From contig CAKZLK010000017.1 in NCBI GenBank assembly GCA_937125455.1, positions 186,001 through 250,000 of the forward strand: 64,000 nt of DNA, given 5' to 3'. Origin of the DNA: an uncultured Aequorivita sp. GTDB lineage: Bacteria > Bacteroidota > Bacteroidia > Flavobacteriales > Flavobacteriaceae. The translations under genes and the position numbers were made by a program. Below, piece after piece: positions 9,137-17,075 of the stretch (position 1 is its first letter; the number at the start of each line of letters is the position of its first letter). The notes beneath the pieces were generated by a model that did no database searches, had not been told where the DNA came from, and saw only the letters and a list, made by a program, of their open reading frames with translations.

Positions 9137-10205
9137 GCGGTTGTTTTATTTGTGCTAGAAGTGCTGTTGCACCTCCAATTACGTTGTAAAAATGGTGGTT
9201 AAAGTGTTTTTGTAATCGCGCTATAGCTATTGTACTCCGAGCGCCAGTAGCGCAAAAAATCATATAGTTCTTCTCGAAACGAAATTCATCTAAACGCTGC
9301 TCCAATTCATGTAACGGAATATGCATGCTATTCGGAAGCATTACTTCAGGAATTTCTCCAAACCCTCGAACATCTACAAACAAGGTGTTTTCCGTTTGTA
9401 ATGCTTCTTCAGCCGAAATATTTGGTATTAAAACGTCGCAAGTTGCTTCATAAGTATCACTAAGTATCCCCGATTTTAATAAATCTTCTTCTATACTACT
9501 TTTGGATTTCGGAACGGATATAACATTGGTTTGGCCTGTTTGGGAATGATAACACAAAAGCTTGCCAGACAATACCCCCCTAAAACCCAAAACGATTTTC
9601 AGAACTTCGTTGGCCTGCATAGCGCCTATAATTCCTGGTAAAACGCCTAAAACACCAACTTCTGAACAGTTTGCTACTGAACCATTTCTCGGGGGTTCAG
9701 GGAATAAACTTCGGTAGGTAGGCCCATGGTTGTAATTAAACACAGCTAGGTGCCCTTCAAATTTATAAATCGCACCGTACACAATAGGTTTATCACAAAC
9801 AATGGCGGCATCATTTATTAAATAGCGAGTTGCTATCGTATCAGATCCGTCAACAATAATATCGTAGTCGGTAAACAGTGCTATCGCATTCTTTACAGTG
9901 AGTTTTTCAGGATAGGCGTGGATGCTAATGGTAGGATTTAAATCTTCCAACCTTTGTTTTGCAGCCAATGCCTTATTCATACCTATGGTGGAAGTTCCAA
10001 AAAGCACTTGCCGCTGTAAATTTGACTCTTCAACCACATCAAAATCAATGATTCCCAAAGTGCCAATACCTGCCGCCGTTAGATACTGAAGAGCAGGACA
10101 GCTCAACCCACCGGCACCCACCACCAATACCTTGGCTTGCGAAATTTTTCGTTGCCCTGCTTCACCTATTTCGGTTAATTGAATATGTCTGCTATATCTA
10201 CTCAT
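9129..10205 (-). CDS. moeB: MoeB/ThiF-type adenylyltransferase with C-terminal rhodanese domain
   Basis: Activates the C-terminal glycine of MoaD by adenylation; the rhodanese domain may then deliver sulfur. The E1-like domain has the nucleotide motif GAGGLSCPALQYL near residue 30 and the DGSDTIATRYLINDA block. The rhodanese domain (about 260-358) carries the active-site loop beginning Cys318 (CATGARS). The usual MoeB zinc Cys pairs are not visible: the motif normally reading CYRCLFPEPP has Thr and Ser at the Cys positions, and no later CPxC is seen. The same loss occurs in both expected places, which argues for real divergence. Rhodanese fusion resembles MoeZ and eukaryotic MOCS3. Confidence 0.93.
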   Translation of the reverse strand: MSRYSRHIQLTEIGEAGQRKISQAKVLVVGAGGLSCPALQYLTAAGIGTLGIIDFDVVEESNLQRQVLFGTSTIGMNKALAAKQRLEDLNPTISIHAYPEKLTVKNAIALFTDYDIIVDGSDTIATRYLINDAAIVCDKPIVYGAIYKFEGHLAVFNYNHGPTYRSLFPEPPRNGSVANCSEVGVLGVLPGIIGAMQANEVLKIVLGFRGVLSGKLLCYHSQTGQTNVISVPKSKSSIEEDLLKSGILSDTYEATCDVLIPNISAEEALQTENTLFVDVRGFGEIPEVMLPNSMHIPLHELEQRLDEFRFEKNYMIFCATGARSTIAIARLQKHFNHHFYNVIGGATALLAQIKQPHE

Positions 10206-10209
10206 CTAT

Positions 10210-10443
10210 TTATCCGCCTGAAAAGGGGGGGAGTAATGCTATTTCAGGGTTTGTTATTTTGGTGTCCTTTGTTACTATTTCTTGTTTATGGGCCACTTGG
10301 AAATCTTTCGTGCCTAGTGCTGGATATTTCGCTTGTAGCACTGCTAACAGTTCTCCCACCGTCCCTTCGGAAAAAGATAAAGTTTCCTCACTACACTGCG
10401 TAATCTCTGCTAAGACGCCGAAATATTTAATATTCAAGTTCAT
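10210..10443 (-). CDS. moaD: Molybdopterin synthase sulfur carrier subunit MoaD
   Basis: Ubiquitin-like small subunit of molybdopterin synthase. The C-terminus is PPFSGG; the final Gly-Gly is the site of adenylation and thiocarboxylation. I start at the ATG giving MNLNIKYFGVLAE, about 77 residues, which fits the family; a longer frame begins at 10488 but its first 15 residues look unlike MoaD. With this start it overlaps the end of mobA by 17 bp. It lies 4 bp before moeB, its activating enzyme. Confidence 0.92.
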   Translation of the reverse strand: MNLNIKYFGVLAEITQCSEETLSFSEGTVGELLAVLQAKYPALGTKDFQVAHKQEIVTKDTKITNPEIALLPPFSGG

Positions 10444-11011
10444 TTTTAATTGAGTTATATTCTGTTTGGGTGTTGATGTTCTGCACAAAGGACGTCAATG
10501 ATGTGTCCAAAGGAATAGTCTTTACACGAAGCCCTCTTACGGCAGTTCTCAATCGTCTTTCTCCGGCAGCTAATAAATTTTTAAAATGAGCCACACAGTC
10601 CTGTGTGTATATTGCTACCAAAGGCAATGTTTGCCCTTCGCTCTCTAGTTGAATGACATCATACCCTTCCTCCACGTTGTTGATTAAAATTTTCAAAACC
10701 GTGCTGTTTATAAGGGGAACATCACAACTGAGTATAAGGTTGTAAAATGATGTAGAACGCATAAGCCCAGCATATATTCCCCCCACGGGGCCTGCATTCG
10801 TATATATATCGGGTACCCTAATTCCTTCAAAATGGTCATAGGTATCATCATCACTCACAATAAATAATTCGTGCACCAACGGCTGCATAGCTGCTGTAAT
10901 ATGCGATATAAAAGGACGTCCGTTTAGATCCAACAACCCTTTGGGAGAACCCATTCGGCTACTTTTGCCACCTGCTAGTACAATGCCGTTTATGTTTACA
11001 GAGTCTTTCAT
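10427..11011 (-). CDS. mobA: Molybdenum cofactor guanylyltransferase MobA
   Basis: Adds GMP to molybdopterin to make the MGD form used by DMSO-reductase family enzymes such as the formate dehydrogenase in this window. The N-terminal nucleotide-binding motif is LAGGKSSRMGSPKGLL (residues 12-27). ILSCDVPLI near residue 95 is the metal-binding region. 194 residues, typical. Its ATG follows the TSUP stop codon with no spacer base, a strong sign of coupled translation. Confidence 0.94.
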   Translation of the reverse strand: MKDSVNINGIVLAGGKSSRMGSPKGLLDLNGRPFISHITAAMQPLVHELFIVSDDDTYDHFEGIRVPDIYTNAGPVGGIYAGLMRSTSFYNLILSCDVPLINSTVLKILINNVEEGYDVIQLESEGQTLPLVAIYTQDCVAHFKNLLAAGERRLRTAVRGLRVKTIPLDTSLTSFVQNINTQTEYNSIKNELEY

Positions 11012-11755
11012 TTAGTTAAAAATTAATTTAAAACTTGCAATTGTCAAAACAAAGGCTAATAGATATCGTAAAATGTGGAAGTTAAATTTTTTACTTCCGA
11101 AGTAACTCCCTAAAAAGCCTCCCACAACTACCATGATAACCATGATAAATGATATTGAAGAAAGTTCCGCTCCTTGTATCAATTGCCCAGCTAAACCTGA
11201 AGCAGAATTTACCCAAATAAACAAAGCCGATACCGCTGCCGCTTCTTTCATATTCCCCCAATGCAACAATAAGATGAGTGGGGTTAGGATGATGCCGCCT
11301 CCAATTCCAATAAGCCCAGAAAGAAATCCTATGAATGCCCCAAAAATCAATGCAGGGATAATTTTTACCGTTCTTTTTTTACTTGGATCCTTGCTAAAAC
11401 CAAAGAGCATCTTCAAAACTGCAAATAGCAGGAAAACCCCTAAAATATGTTTGTACAGCCCCGTTTCTATTTCTAGCAACCCCCCTAAAAAGGCAAAAGG
11501 AATGGAGGTAATGGTAAAAGGCAAGAACAGTTTTTTATTAAAATACCCTGCTTTGTAGTAGTGATAGAATGCGATACCTGAAACAAACAAATTAAGTAAT
11601 AGGGCCGTGGGTTTCATGATTTCGGGCGCCAAGGAAAATAATGCCATTAAGGCTAAATAACCACTAGCGCCTCCATGACCAACACTCGCATATAAAAATG
11701 CAACGATGGGTAACATCGAAAGTAAGAGCCATATATTTGGTATATCTGTTATCAT
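11012..11755 (-). CDS. TSUP (TauE/SafE) family membrane permease
   Basis: A 247-residue inner-membrane protein with about seven or eight hydrophobic segments and the glycine-rich family blocks VGHGGASGYLALMAL (near 25) and GFLSGLIGIGGGIILTPLILL (near 140). TSUP proteins move sulfite, sulfoacetate and other sulfur compounds; exact substrates are often unknown. Here it sits inside the molybdenum cofactor operon, 4-bp overlap with the ModE-like gene and zero spacing to mobA, and no modABC molybdate transporter is seen nearby. Molybdate, a sulfur species or formate are possible cargoes; this is inference from position alone. Confidence 0.88.
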   Translation of the reverse strand: MITDIPNIWLLLSMLPIVAFLYASVGHGGASGYLALMALFSLAPEIMKPTALLLNLFVSGIAFYHYYKAGYFNKKLFLPFTITSIPFAFLGGLLEIETGLYKHILGVFLLFAVLKMLFGFSKDPSKKRTVKIIPALIFGAFIGFLSGLIGIGGGIILTPLILLLHWGNMKEAAAVSALFIWVNSASGLAGQLIQGAELSSISFIMVIMVVVGGFLGSYFGSKKFNFHILRYLLAFVLTIASFKLIFN

Positions 11756-12087
11756 AATTCAGAATTGGCCAGCTGTTCGTCCAAAAATGTCCAACAATTT
11801 TCGTTGAGGTTGTCAAATATTTTAATCAAAGTTCTCCCGTATTCGGTCAGCTCTGTTCCACCGCCTTTTGTACCTCCAATGGATGTGTTTACCACAGGTT
11901 TTTTGGCACGTGTATTTACAGCATCTACCAATGACCAAGCTTTCTTATAGGACATGCTTAAAGATGCCGCCGCTTTTGTTAAGGAACCTGTTTCTGCTAT
12001 GGCCTTAAGCAACTGAACCCTGCCTTCGCCTAACAGAATTTCCCCGTCCACTTCAATCCATATCCGACTTTTTATCTTGTATTCCAT
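11752..12087 (-). CDS. ModE-type winged-helix regulator (DNA-binding domain only)
   Basis: 111-residue LysR-like winged helix as in the N-terminal domain of ModE, the molybdate-responsive repressor. Visible features are LLKAIAETGSLTKAAASLSMSYKKAWSLV (helix-turn-helix, about 27-56) and GGTKGGGTELTEYG (wing, about 79-92). The C-terminal molybdate-binding domains of E. coli ModE are absent, so molybdate sensing, if any, must occur otherwise. It is 9 bp after moeA and overlaps the TSUP gene by 4 bp. A ModE-like dyad lies just before moeA, so autoregulation is likely. Confidence 0.9.
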   Translation of the reverse strand: MEYKIKSRIWIEVDGEILLGEGRVQLLKAIAETGSLTKAAASLSMSYKKAWSLVDAVNTRAKKPVVNTSIGGTKGGGTELTEYGRTLIKIFDNLNENCWTFLDEQLANSEL

Positions 12088-12096
12088 GGCATTGTT

Positions 12097-13272
12097 TTAA
12101 GGAAGTAATATTACCTCCAATTCATCATTTATCGCAATAGCAATAACAGTCTCTGGCACAAAAACCAAGGCATTTGATACTGCAAAAGTGTGCAACATGG
12201 AAGAGTTCTGACCTTCGAGTATGCTTACCTTGCCCTCATTATAAAAGGCTTTCAGAAATTGGGGCCTTCCTCCTTTGCTATTAAAGTTTGATGTTGAGAT
12301 TGCTTTTGTTCTTGCCAAGCTAAAGGTGGTGTCTCCAGATCGAATCTTCAATGCCAAAAGAACATACAAATAAAAACAACTTAGCAAGGCGGCTGGATTT
12401 CCGGGTAAAGCAAAAATTAAAGTGTCTCCCTGCTTTCCAAAATACAGTGGTTTCCCTGGCTTTTGATTTACCTTATAAAATACCTCTTCAACACCTAATT
12501 CGTTAAGTGCTTTGCCCACAAAGTCATAATCCCCCACAGAAATACCCCCAGAAATAAGGACGATATCTCTTGTCGCAATCATTTCTTTTAGGGTTGTTAC
12601 GGTTTTATCATAGTCATCTGTAATCTTCAGACTGCTAACATCTGTATAACCTAACTTGCGCAGCTGACTGAGCACCATTAGATTGTTGCTTTCGTAAATC
12701 TTTCCGGGTTTTAGCGGTTGCCCGGCCTCCATCAATTCATTTCCGGTAGCTAGCAAACAAATAGTGGGATTTTTAAAAACTTTTATAGTAGTTATCCCTA
12801 ACGAAGCCATAAATCCTATTCCCGCAGCATTTATACGCGTTCCTTTTTTTAGGGCTATCGCACCTGCTGCAACTTGCTCTCCCAACGGACGAATATTGTC
12901 GTTTGGAGCAACCGTAGTCAATACGGATATTTTAGCTGAAGAAGCACTAACTTTTTCTTGAATAACTACTGCATTTGCGGTACTGGGAACGCGAGCGCCT
13001 GTAAAAATGCGCACCGCTTCCCCTTTTTGAAGCACAGGCTCTTGCGGATCTCCAGCTTTTACTTCACCTATCAGGGTGTATTCGTCAGCATTGTGAAGAT
13101 TCACCGCATAGCCGTCCATGGCAGATTGGCGAAAAGGAGGCATAGCTATAGGCGAAATGATATCCTCAGCCACCACCAAATCCATGGCATCACTCAATGG
13201 AACCGCTACAACTTCAGAAGTCGGAACCGTGTGGTTTTTAATGTAAGCAAATGCATCAGCTATAGAAATCAT
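12097..13272 (-). CDS. moeA: Molybdopterin molybdenumtransferase MoeA
   Basis: Inserts molybdate into adenylated molybdopterin, the last common step of cofactor assembly. 391 residues. Family blocks: PPFRQSAMDGYAV near 45, VRIFTGARVP near 87, LATGNEL near 173, SGGISVGDYD near 240 and LPGNPAALLSCF near 290. First gene of the nine-gene operon. The start is set by the dyad operator that lies 7-30 bp upstream; the ATG gives MISIADAFAYIKNH, matching the family N-terminus. Confidence 0.96.
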   Translation of the reverse strand: MISIADAFAYIKNHTVPTSEVVAVPLSDAMDLVVAEDIISPIAMPPFRQSAMDGYAVNLHNADEYTLIGEVKAGDPQEPVLQKGEAVRIFTGARVPSTANAVVIQEKVSASSAKISVLTTVAPNDNIRPLGEQVAAGAIALKKGTRINAAGIGFMASLGITTIKVFKNPTICLLATGNELMEAGQPLKPGKIYESNNLMVLSQLRKLGYTDVSSLKITDDYDKTVTTLKEMIATRDIVLISGGISVGDYDFVGKALNELGVEEVFYKVNQKPGKPLYFGKQGDTLIFALPGNPAALLSCFYLYVLLALKIRSGDTTFSLARTKAISTSNFNSKGGRPQFLKAFYNEGKVSILEGQNSSMLHTFAVSNALVFVPETVIAIAINDELEVILLP

Positions 13273-13278
13273 TTCAAC

Positions 13279-13302
13279 CGTTATGTAATTGTAAATATAA
13301 CG
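13279..13302 (-). promoter_or_regulatory. Candidate ModE operator and moeA promoter
   Basis: Half-site CGTTATGT (13279-13286), spacer of 8, half-site ATATAACG (13295-13302). The E. coli modA operator, as I remember it, has CGTTATAT, 8 bases, ACATAACG. On the reverse strand the right part also contains TATATTTA (13299-13292), one base from the TAnnTTTG -7 box, and a TTG lies at 13325-13323. Bound ModE would cover the promoter. The nearest ModE-type gene is second in this operon. Confidence 0.7.
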
Positions 13303-13767
13303 AGAAATTTCAATTCCTGAATCAATATTTTAACCCTTAAAATAATATAGTTAATTCATTAATCAACCTTTGACTCTCATTTAGTCAATTGTACTTTGTT
13401 GTGAGTAGTGAGTATTTACGCGTCTTGCGAATACTTCGTACATTTGCTTTCATAGTTTTCCACGCTTTAAGTGGTCAACCTATATCAGGGACGTACACCC
13501 CTCCATTTCCACCAACTACACCCTTGCACCTTTCAAGATAAATAGCATTAATTTCAATTTCCACAAAAAAAATCGAAAAGCGCAGCAGTCACCATGCATT
13601 GTGCCAATTGTTAACTACCGCATGCTTGATTCAATTTGGTGTTTTCAGCATTAAAAAATAAGCGAGTTGTGGGTTTTGGAAGATGCTACCTATTGAATTT
13701 CAGTTGCAGTAAAACCATAAAATAATTTGTTTAACTTTCGAAAGTATTTTTTTTAAACTAAATTAAA
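13303..13767. other. Long divergent intergenic region, little resolved
   Basis: Separates the moeA operon from the DUF5995 gene. I see no convincing gene. Points of note: an imperfect hairpin with arms GTATT (13412-13416) and AATAC (13430-13434) and inner CGC/GCG; a perfect -7 box TACATTTG on the plus strand at 13439-13446 without a gene close after it; and a C-rich stretch around 13487-13535. A small RNA or a decayed gene is possible. A weaker -7 box, TAACTTTC (13732-13739), may serve the next gene. Confidence 0.4.
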
Positions 13768-14454
13768 ATGGCAACTACAGATCCGGTTTTAATTAAAATG
13801 AGTGAATATGTAGAAAAATGGAAATCTTCTAAAGATTCCCGCTATGTGTTTTTAAGCTGCTACTCTATGATGAGTACCAACATGATCTCCGCTATTGATA
13901 AGAGGGAATTTCACGATGAAGTTTGGGTTAAAAAACTGCTGAATCACTTTGCAGATTATTATTTTAAAAGCTTGACCTGCTATGATTGTGGCGACCTTAC
14001 TCCAAAAGTATGGGAATATGCACATAAAGCTACTCTTAATAATGAATTGAGTGATTTGCAGCTTTTAATATTAGGGGTGAATGCGCATATCAACTACGAT
14101 TTGGTCTTCGCATTATACGATATGCTAAAACCTGAATGGCAAACACTTTCGGAAATCCAAAAAAGAGAACGATATGAAGATCACTGCCATGTTAATCATG
14201 TAATCGCAAAAACCATTGATAGGGTTCAAGATGAAATATTGGAACCATTAAACCCGAGTCTTGAATGGATCGATTTGTTATTTGGCAGAATGGATGAATT
14301 CCTGATTTCAAGACTTATTAAAAACTGGCGTGGGAATGTATGGGACAGTGCACAAGAACTTCTTAAAATTGATCCTCCAGAGGACAGGGAATATTTTCGT
14401 TTAAAACTTGAAGATGAGGTTTTAAAACGCGCAGATTTAATTAGTGTTTTCTAA
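13768..14454 (+). CDS. DUF5995 family protein
   Basis: 228-residue soluble protein of unknown function, widespread in Bacteroidota. The conserved N-terminal block FLSCYSMMSTNM (about 31-42) and FADYYFKSL (about 68-76), then LGVNAHINYDL (about 111-121) with a His typical of the family, support the call. No signal peptide or membrane segment. It starts its own transcript, divergent from moeA, and no neighbour suggests a role. Confidence 0.85.
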   Translation: MATTDPVLIKMSEYVEKWKSSKDSRYVFLSCYSMMSTNMISAIDKREFHDEVWVKKLLNHFADYYFKSLTCYDCGDLTPKVWEYAHKATLNNELSDLQLLILGVNAHINYDLVFALYDMLKPEWQTLSEIQKRERYEDHCHVNHVIAKTIDRVQDEILEPLNPSLEWIDLLFGRMDEFLISRLIKNWRGNVWDSAQELLKIDPPEDREYFRLKLEDEVLKRADLISVF

Positions 14455-14578
14455 ATTTAAAACAAAAACACGACGCATTTAATTGTCAAAACAAAAGAGT
14501 TTTAATGTTTCAGATTGATTTAAAAATATTTTTTTTCATAGGGGCTTTTACTATCTTCACGGCTCAAATTAAAAAAAA

Positions 14579-15133
14579 ATGATTCCTGAAACTATAAAGA
14601 ACCGCCGCTCGGTTTTCCCTCCACAGTATAACAACCAACCAATTACTAAGGAAGAAATTTTAACCATTTTAGAAGCTGCAAATTGGGCTCCAACACATAA
14701 ACGGACAGAACCTTGGCGTTTTAAAGTTTTTCATGGAATATCTCAAGTTGCTCTCGGAAAATTTATAGCCGAAACCTATAAACAGACTACAAATAATTTC
14801 TCAGAATTCACATACAATAAGTTTATGGACAATCCCGTAAAAGCGGGTTGTGTAATTGCTATTTGCATGCAACGTGACCCTAATGAAAGCCTACCGGAAT
14901 GGGAAGAAATTGCTGCAACAGCTATGGCAGTTCAAAACATGTGGTTAACAGCGCACGAAATGAGTATTGGCGCTTATTGGGCCTCTCCAGGTGTTATGAA
15001 ATATATGGATAAATTCATTAACTTGGAAGAAGGGGAGCGGTGTCTCGGACTTTTCTATATGGGAAAATATGATCTTGAATTACCTGAAGGAACCCGCAAG
15101 AGCACTATTGAAGATAAAACTATTTGGATATAA
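14579..15133 (+). CDS. Nitroreductase family flavoprotein
   Basis: 184-residue FMN-dependent NAD(P)H oxidoreductase of the NfsB/YdjA fold. The N-terminal RRSVFPPQYNNQPI and AANWAPTHKRTEPWRF blocks bind FMN phosphate; AYWASPGVM (about 139-147) is the central conserved block. The substrate is unknown. It is a single-gene unit with TATCTTCA, a near -7 box, about 30 bp upstream and a strong terminator downstream (15154-15190). Confidence 0.92.
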   Translation: MIPETIKNRRSVFPPQYNNQPITKEEILTILEAANWAPTHKRTEPWRFKVFHGISQVALGKFIAETYKQTTNNFSEFTYNKFMDNPVKAGCVIAICMQRDPNESLPEWEEIAATAMAVQNMWLTAHEMSIGAYWASPGVMKYMDKFINLEEGERCLGLFYMGKYDLELPEGTRKSTIEDKTIWI

Positions 15134-15153
15134 TTTGGTGCGATTAAGAGCTT

Positions 15154-15190
15154 AAAACCTTACTGTGGTAAAAGACAGTGAGGTTTTTTT
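15154..15190 (+). terminator. Rho-independent terminator after the nitroreductase gene
   Basis: 13-bp stem with one G-T pair: arms 15154-15166 (AAAACCTTACTGT) and 15175-15187 (ACAGTGAGGTTTT), loop of 8, then T run to 15190. The A-rich left arm makes it usable on the reverse strand as well. Confidence 0.85.
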
Positions 15191-15201
15191 AAAATAAATA
15201 T

Positions 15202-15234
15202 AACTATAAAATTAGTTTAACTATTTTTTTAGTT
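15202..15234. promoter_or_regulatory. Tandem operator, two AACTA-N6-TAGTT dyads before blaI-like gene
   Basis: Dyad 1: AACTA 15202-15206 and TAGTT 15213-15217. Dyad 2: AACTA 15219-15223 and TAGTT 15230-15234, extended by one more pair to TAACTA/TAGTTA. Both have the same six-base spacer and are 17 bp apart. Dyad 2 runs into the -7 box. BlaI/MecI proteins repress by binding such paired dyads at their own promoter, so this is the likely autoregulatory operator. Confidence 0.75.
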
Positions 15235-15241
15235 ATATTTG
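15234..15241 (+). promoter_or_regulatory. -7 box TATATTTG for the BlaI/M56 operon
   Basis: Exact TAnnTTTG match touching the second operator dyad. Predicted start about 15245-15248, so the mRNA leader would be the 7-bp repeat tract. Confidence 0.7.
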
Positions 15242-15244
15242 AAA

Positions 15245-15292
15245 ACTCATTACTCAATACTCATTACTCATTACTCATTACTCAATACTAAT
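15245..15292 (+). repeat. Heptamer tandem repeat TACTCAT/TACTCAA in the blaI leader
   Basis: Six whole units (15251-15292) after a partial one: TACTCAA, TACTCAT three times, TACTCAA, TACTAAT. The ATG of the regulator gene follows two bases later. The whole predicted 5' leader is therefore repeat. Confidence 0.9.
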
Positions 15293-15294
15293 TC

Positions 15295-15663
15295 ATGAAA
15301 CAACTAACTAAAGCAGAAGAAGATATCATGCAAATCCTTTGGGATTTGGAAGAGGCAAATGTTGCTGCCATTCTAGAAAAATTGCCAGATCCAAAACCTG
15401 CATATAATACAGTTTCTACCATTGTAAGGATTCTTGAAAGCAAAGATTTTGTCAATTATAGAAAAGAAGGTAGGGGCCACGTCTATTTCCCAAAAGTAAA
15501 AAAGACTGAGTATAGCAATCAATCCTTGAACAAATTGATGGATGCCTATTTTCAGGGTTCTTTCAAAAGTATGGTGTCCTTTTTTATGAAGAAAAACGAC
15601 ATCAGCATCCAGGAAATGGAAAGTATTATGAACCAGATTAATGCTGAAAAAATTGAAAAATGA
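15295..15663 (+). CDS. BlaI/MecI/CopY family repressor
   Basis: 122-residue winged-helix repressor. N-terminus KQLTKAEEDIMQILWDLEEANV and NTVSTIVRILESKDFV are the recognition domain; the C-terminal half (about 75-122) is the dimerising helix region. In BlaR/BlaI systems the partner M56 peptidase leads to repressor cleavage on signal. Its stop overlaps the start of the M56 gene by 4 bp. The target is probably the double dyad at 15202-15234. The inducing signal in Bacteroidota homologues is mostly unknown and need not be a beta-lactam. Confidence 0.93.
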   Translation: MKQLTKAEEDIMQILWDLEEANVAAILEKLPDPKPAYNTVSTIVRILESKDFVNYRKEGRGHVYFPKVKKTEYSNQSLNKLMDAYFQGSFKSMVSFFMKKNDISIQEMESIMNQINAEKIEK

Positions 15664-17075
15664 TACATTCCATTATACAAATACTCGTTTTTCAAGTTCT
15701 GTTTTTGGCAGTATATGACCTCTTTCTGAAAAAGGAAACATTTTTTGGATTAAACAGAATTTTTTTGCTACTAACCCCAATTTTGGGCTGTGTATTGCCT
15801 TTTATTAGTATTGGCTATATCCAACAGAACATCCCCCAGGATTATATAATAGAATTACCAGCAGTAATGATTGGCGGTAATACTTCAGACGCAAGTGGAA
15901 GCGGATTCTCGTTCTGGTTTCCAAGTTTTTTGAATATTTGGTTAATAGGAAGTGTGATTAGCACATTTCTTTTCTGTAGAAAATTATATAAAATTGCAAA
16001 ACTTAAATTCACAGGGATAAAACAAAGTTCTAAAGGTTGTAAACTAATAATCCTTCCTAAAACAAATACAGCATTTTCCTTTTTCAACACTATTTTTTTG
16101 GGAGAAGACATTTCCGAAGAAAATAAAGCGAGCATTATTGCCCACGAAAAAATTCACATTCAGCAAACACATTCTCTAGATCTACTATTTTTTGAAATGC
16201 TCCGTATCTTCTTTTGGTTCAACCCAATGGTCTATCTTTTCCAAAATAGAATGACTACACTTCATGAGTACATTGCAGATGCTAAGATTGCCGCAGAAAA
16301 GGATAAAAAGCAATACTATCAAAACCTGCTTTCAGAAGTGTTCCAAACAGAAAAAATATCATTCATCAATACATTTTTCAATCAATCATTAATCAAAAAA
16401 CGAATCAGTATGTTACAAAAATCAAAATCTCAAAAAATTGCACAGCTAAAGTATTTGCTAATAATACCCGCTATTTTCGGAATGTTAATTTATACTGCTT
16501 GCAGCAACGACCCCAAAGTAGAGGATGTCCAAACTGTCCAAAAGCCCGATTCCGAAGTAATGACTAAAATTAACGAGCTGGCCGAAGCCATCATGAAAAA
16601 AGGAACAATGACCCCCGAGGAAGAAAAAGCATTAAAACTGCTAACCAACGAAGCACAACCTGGCGATAAGGTTTACACATCAGTGCAAGAATATTTGGAT
16701 GAAGCCAAAGAACAAAGTGATGTGGATATTCCTTTTTCAGTCATTGAAAAAGTGCCAACCTATCCTGGCTGTTCAGGCGATAACGAAGCTATGAAACTGT
16801 GTATGTCTCAAAATATAGCCAATTTTGTCAATGCTAATTTCAATATTAAACTTGGAGAAGTATTGAACCTTTCTGGCAGACAGCGTATCGCCGTTCAATT
16901 TAAAATAGACAAGTCAGGAAATATTATAGATGTAAAGGCCCGCGCTCCAAAGCCAGAACTTGAAGCCGAAGCAATACGTGTTGTCCAAAAACTCCCACAA
17001 ATGCAGCCCGGTGAACAAAAGGGTCAAAAAGTAGGCGTGCTTTATTCTTTGCCTATTGTTTTTGATGTGAAATGA
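15660..17075 (+). CDS. M56 (BlaR1-like) membrane metallopeptidase with TonB-like C-terminal domain
   Basis: 471-residue inner-membrane protein. Several hydrophobic segments occupy residues 1-120; the zinc motif is HEKIH (His162, Glu163, His166) with the conserved FFWFNPMVYLF segment after it. A further membrane helix lies near 263-283 (LLIIPAIFGMLIYTA). The periplasmic C-terminus (about 390-471) resembles the TonB C-terminal fold, ending LPIVFDVK. There is no penicillin-binding sensor domain as in Staphylococcus BlaR1. It is likely the signal receiver of the preceding repressor. Confidence 0.9.
   Translation: MIHSIIQILVFQVLFLAVYDLFLKKETFFGLNRIFLLLTPILGCVLPFISIGYIQQNIPQDYIIELPAVMIGGNTSDASGSGFSFWFPSFLNIWLIGSVISTFLFCRKLYKIAKLKFTGIKQSSKGCKLIILPKTNTAFSFFNTIFLGEDISEENKASIIAHEKIHIQQTHSLDLLFFEMLRIFFWFNPMVYLFQNRMTTLHEYIADAKIAAEKDKKQYYQNLLSEVFQTEKISFINTFFNQSLIKKRISMLQKSKSQKIAQLKYLLIIPAIFGMLIYTACSNDPKVEDVQTVQKPDSEVMTKINELAEAIMKKGTMTPEEEKALKLLTNEAQPGDKVYTSVQEYLDEAKEQSDVDIPFSVIEKVPTYPGCSGDNEAMKLCMSQNIANFVNANFNIKLGEVLNLSGRQRIAVQFKIDKSGNIIDVKARAPKPELEAEAIRVVQKLPQMQPGEQKGQKVGVLYSLPIVFDVK

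Noticed and set aside
15245-15292. CRISPR-like array
   Set aside because: Units are 7 bp with no spacers; it is a simple tandem repeat.
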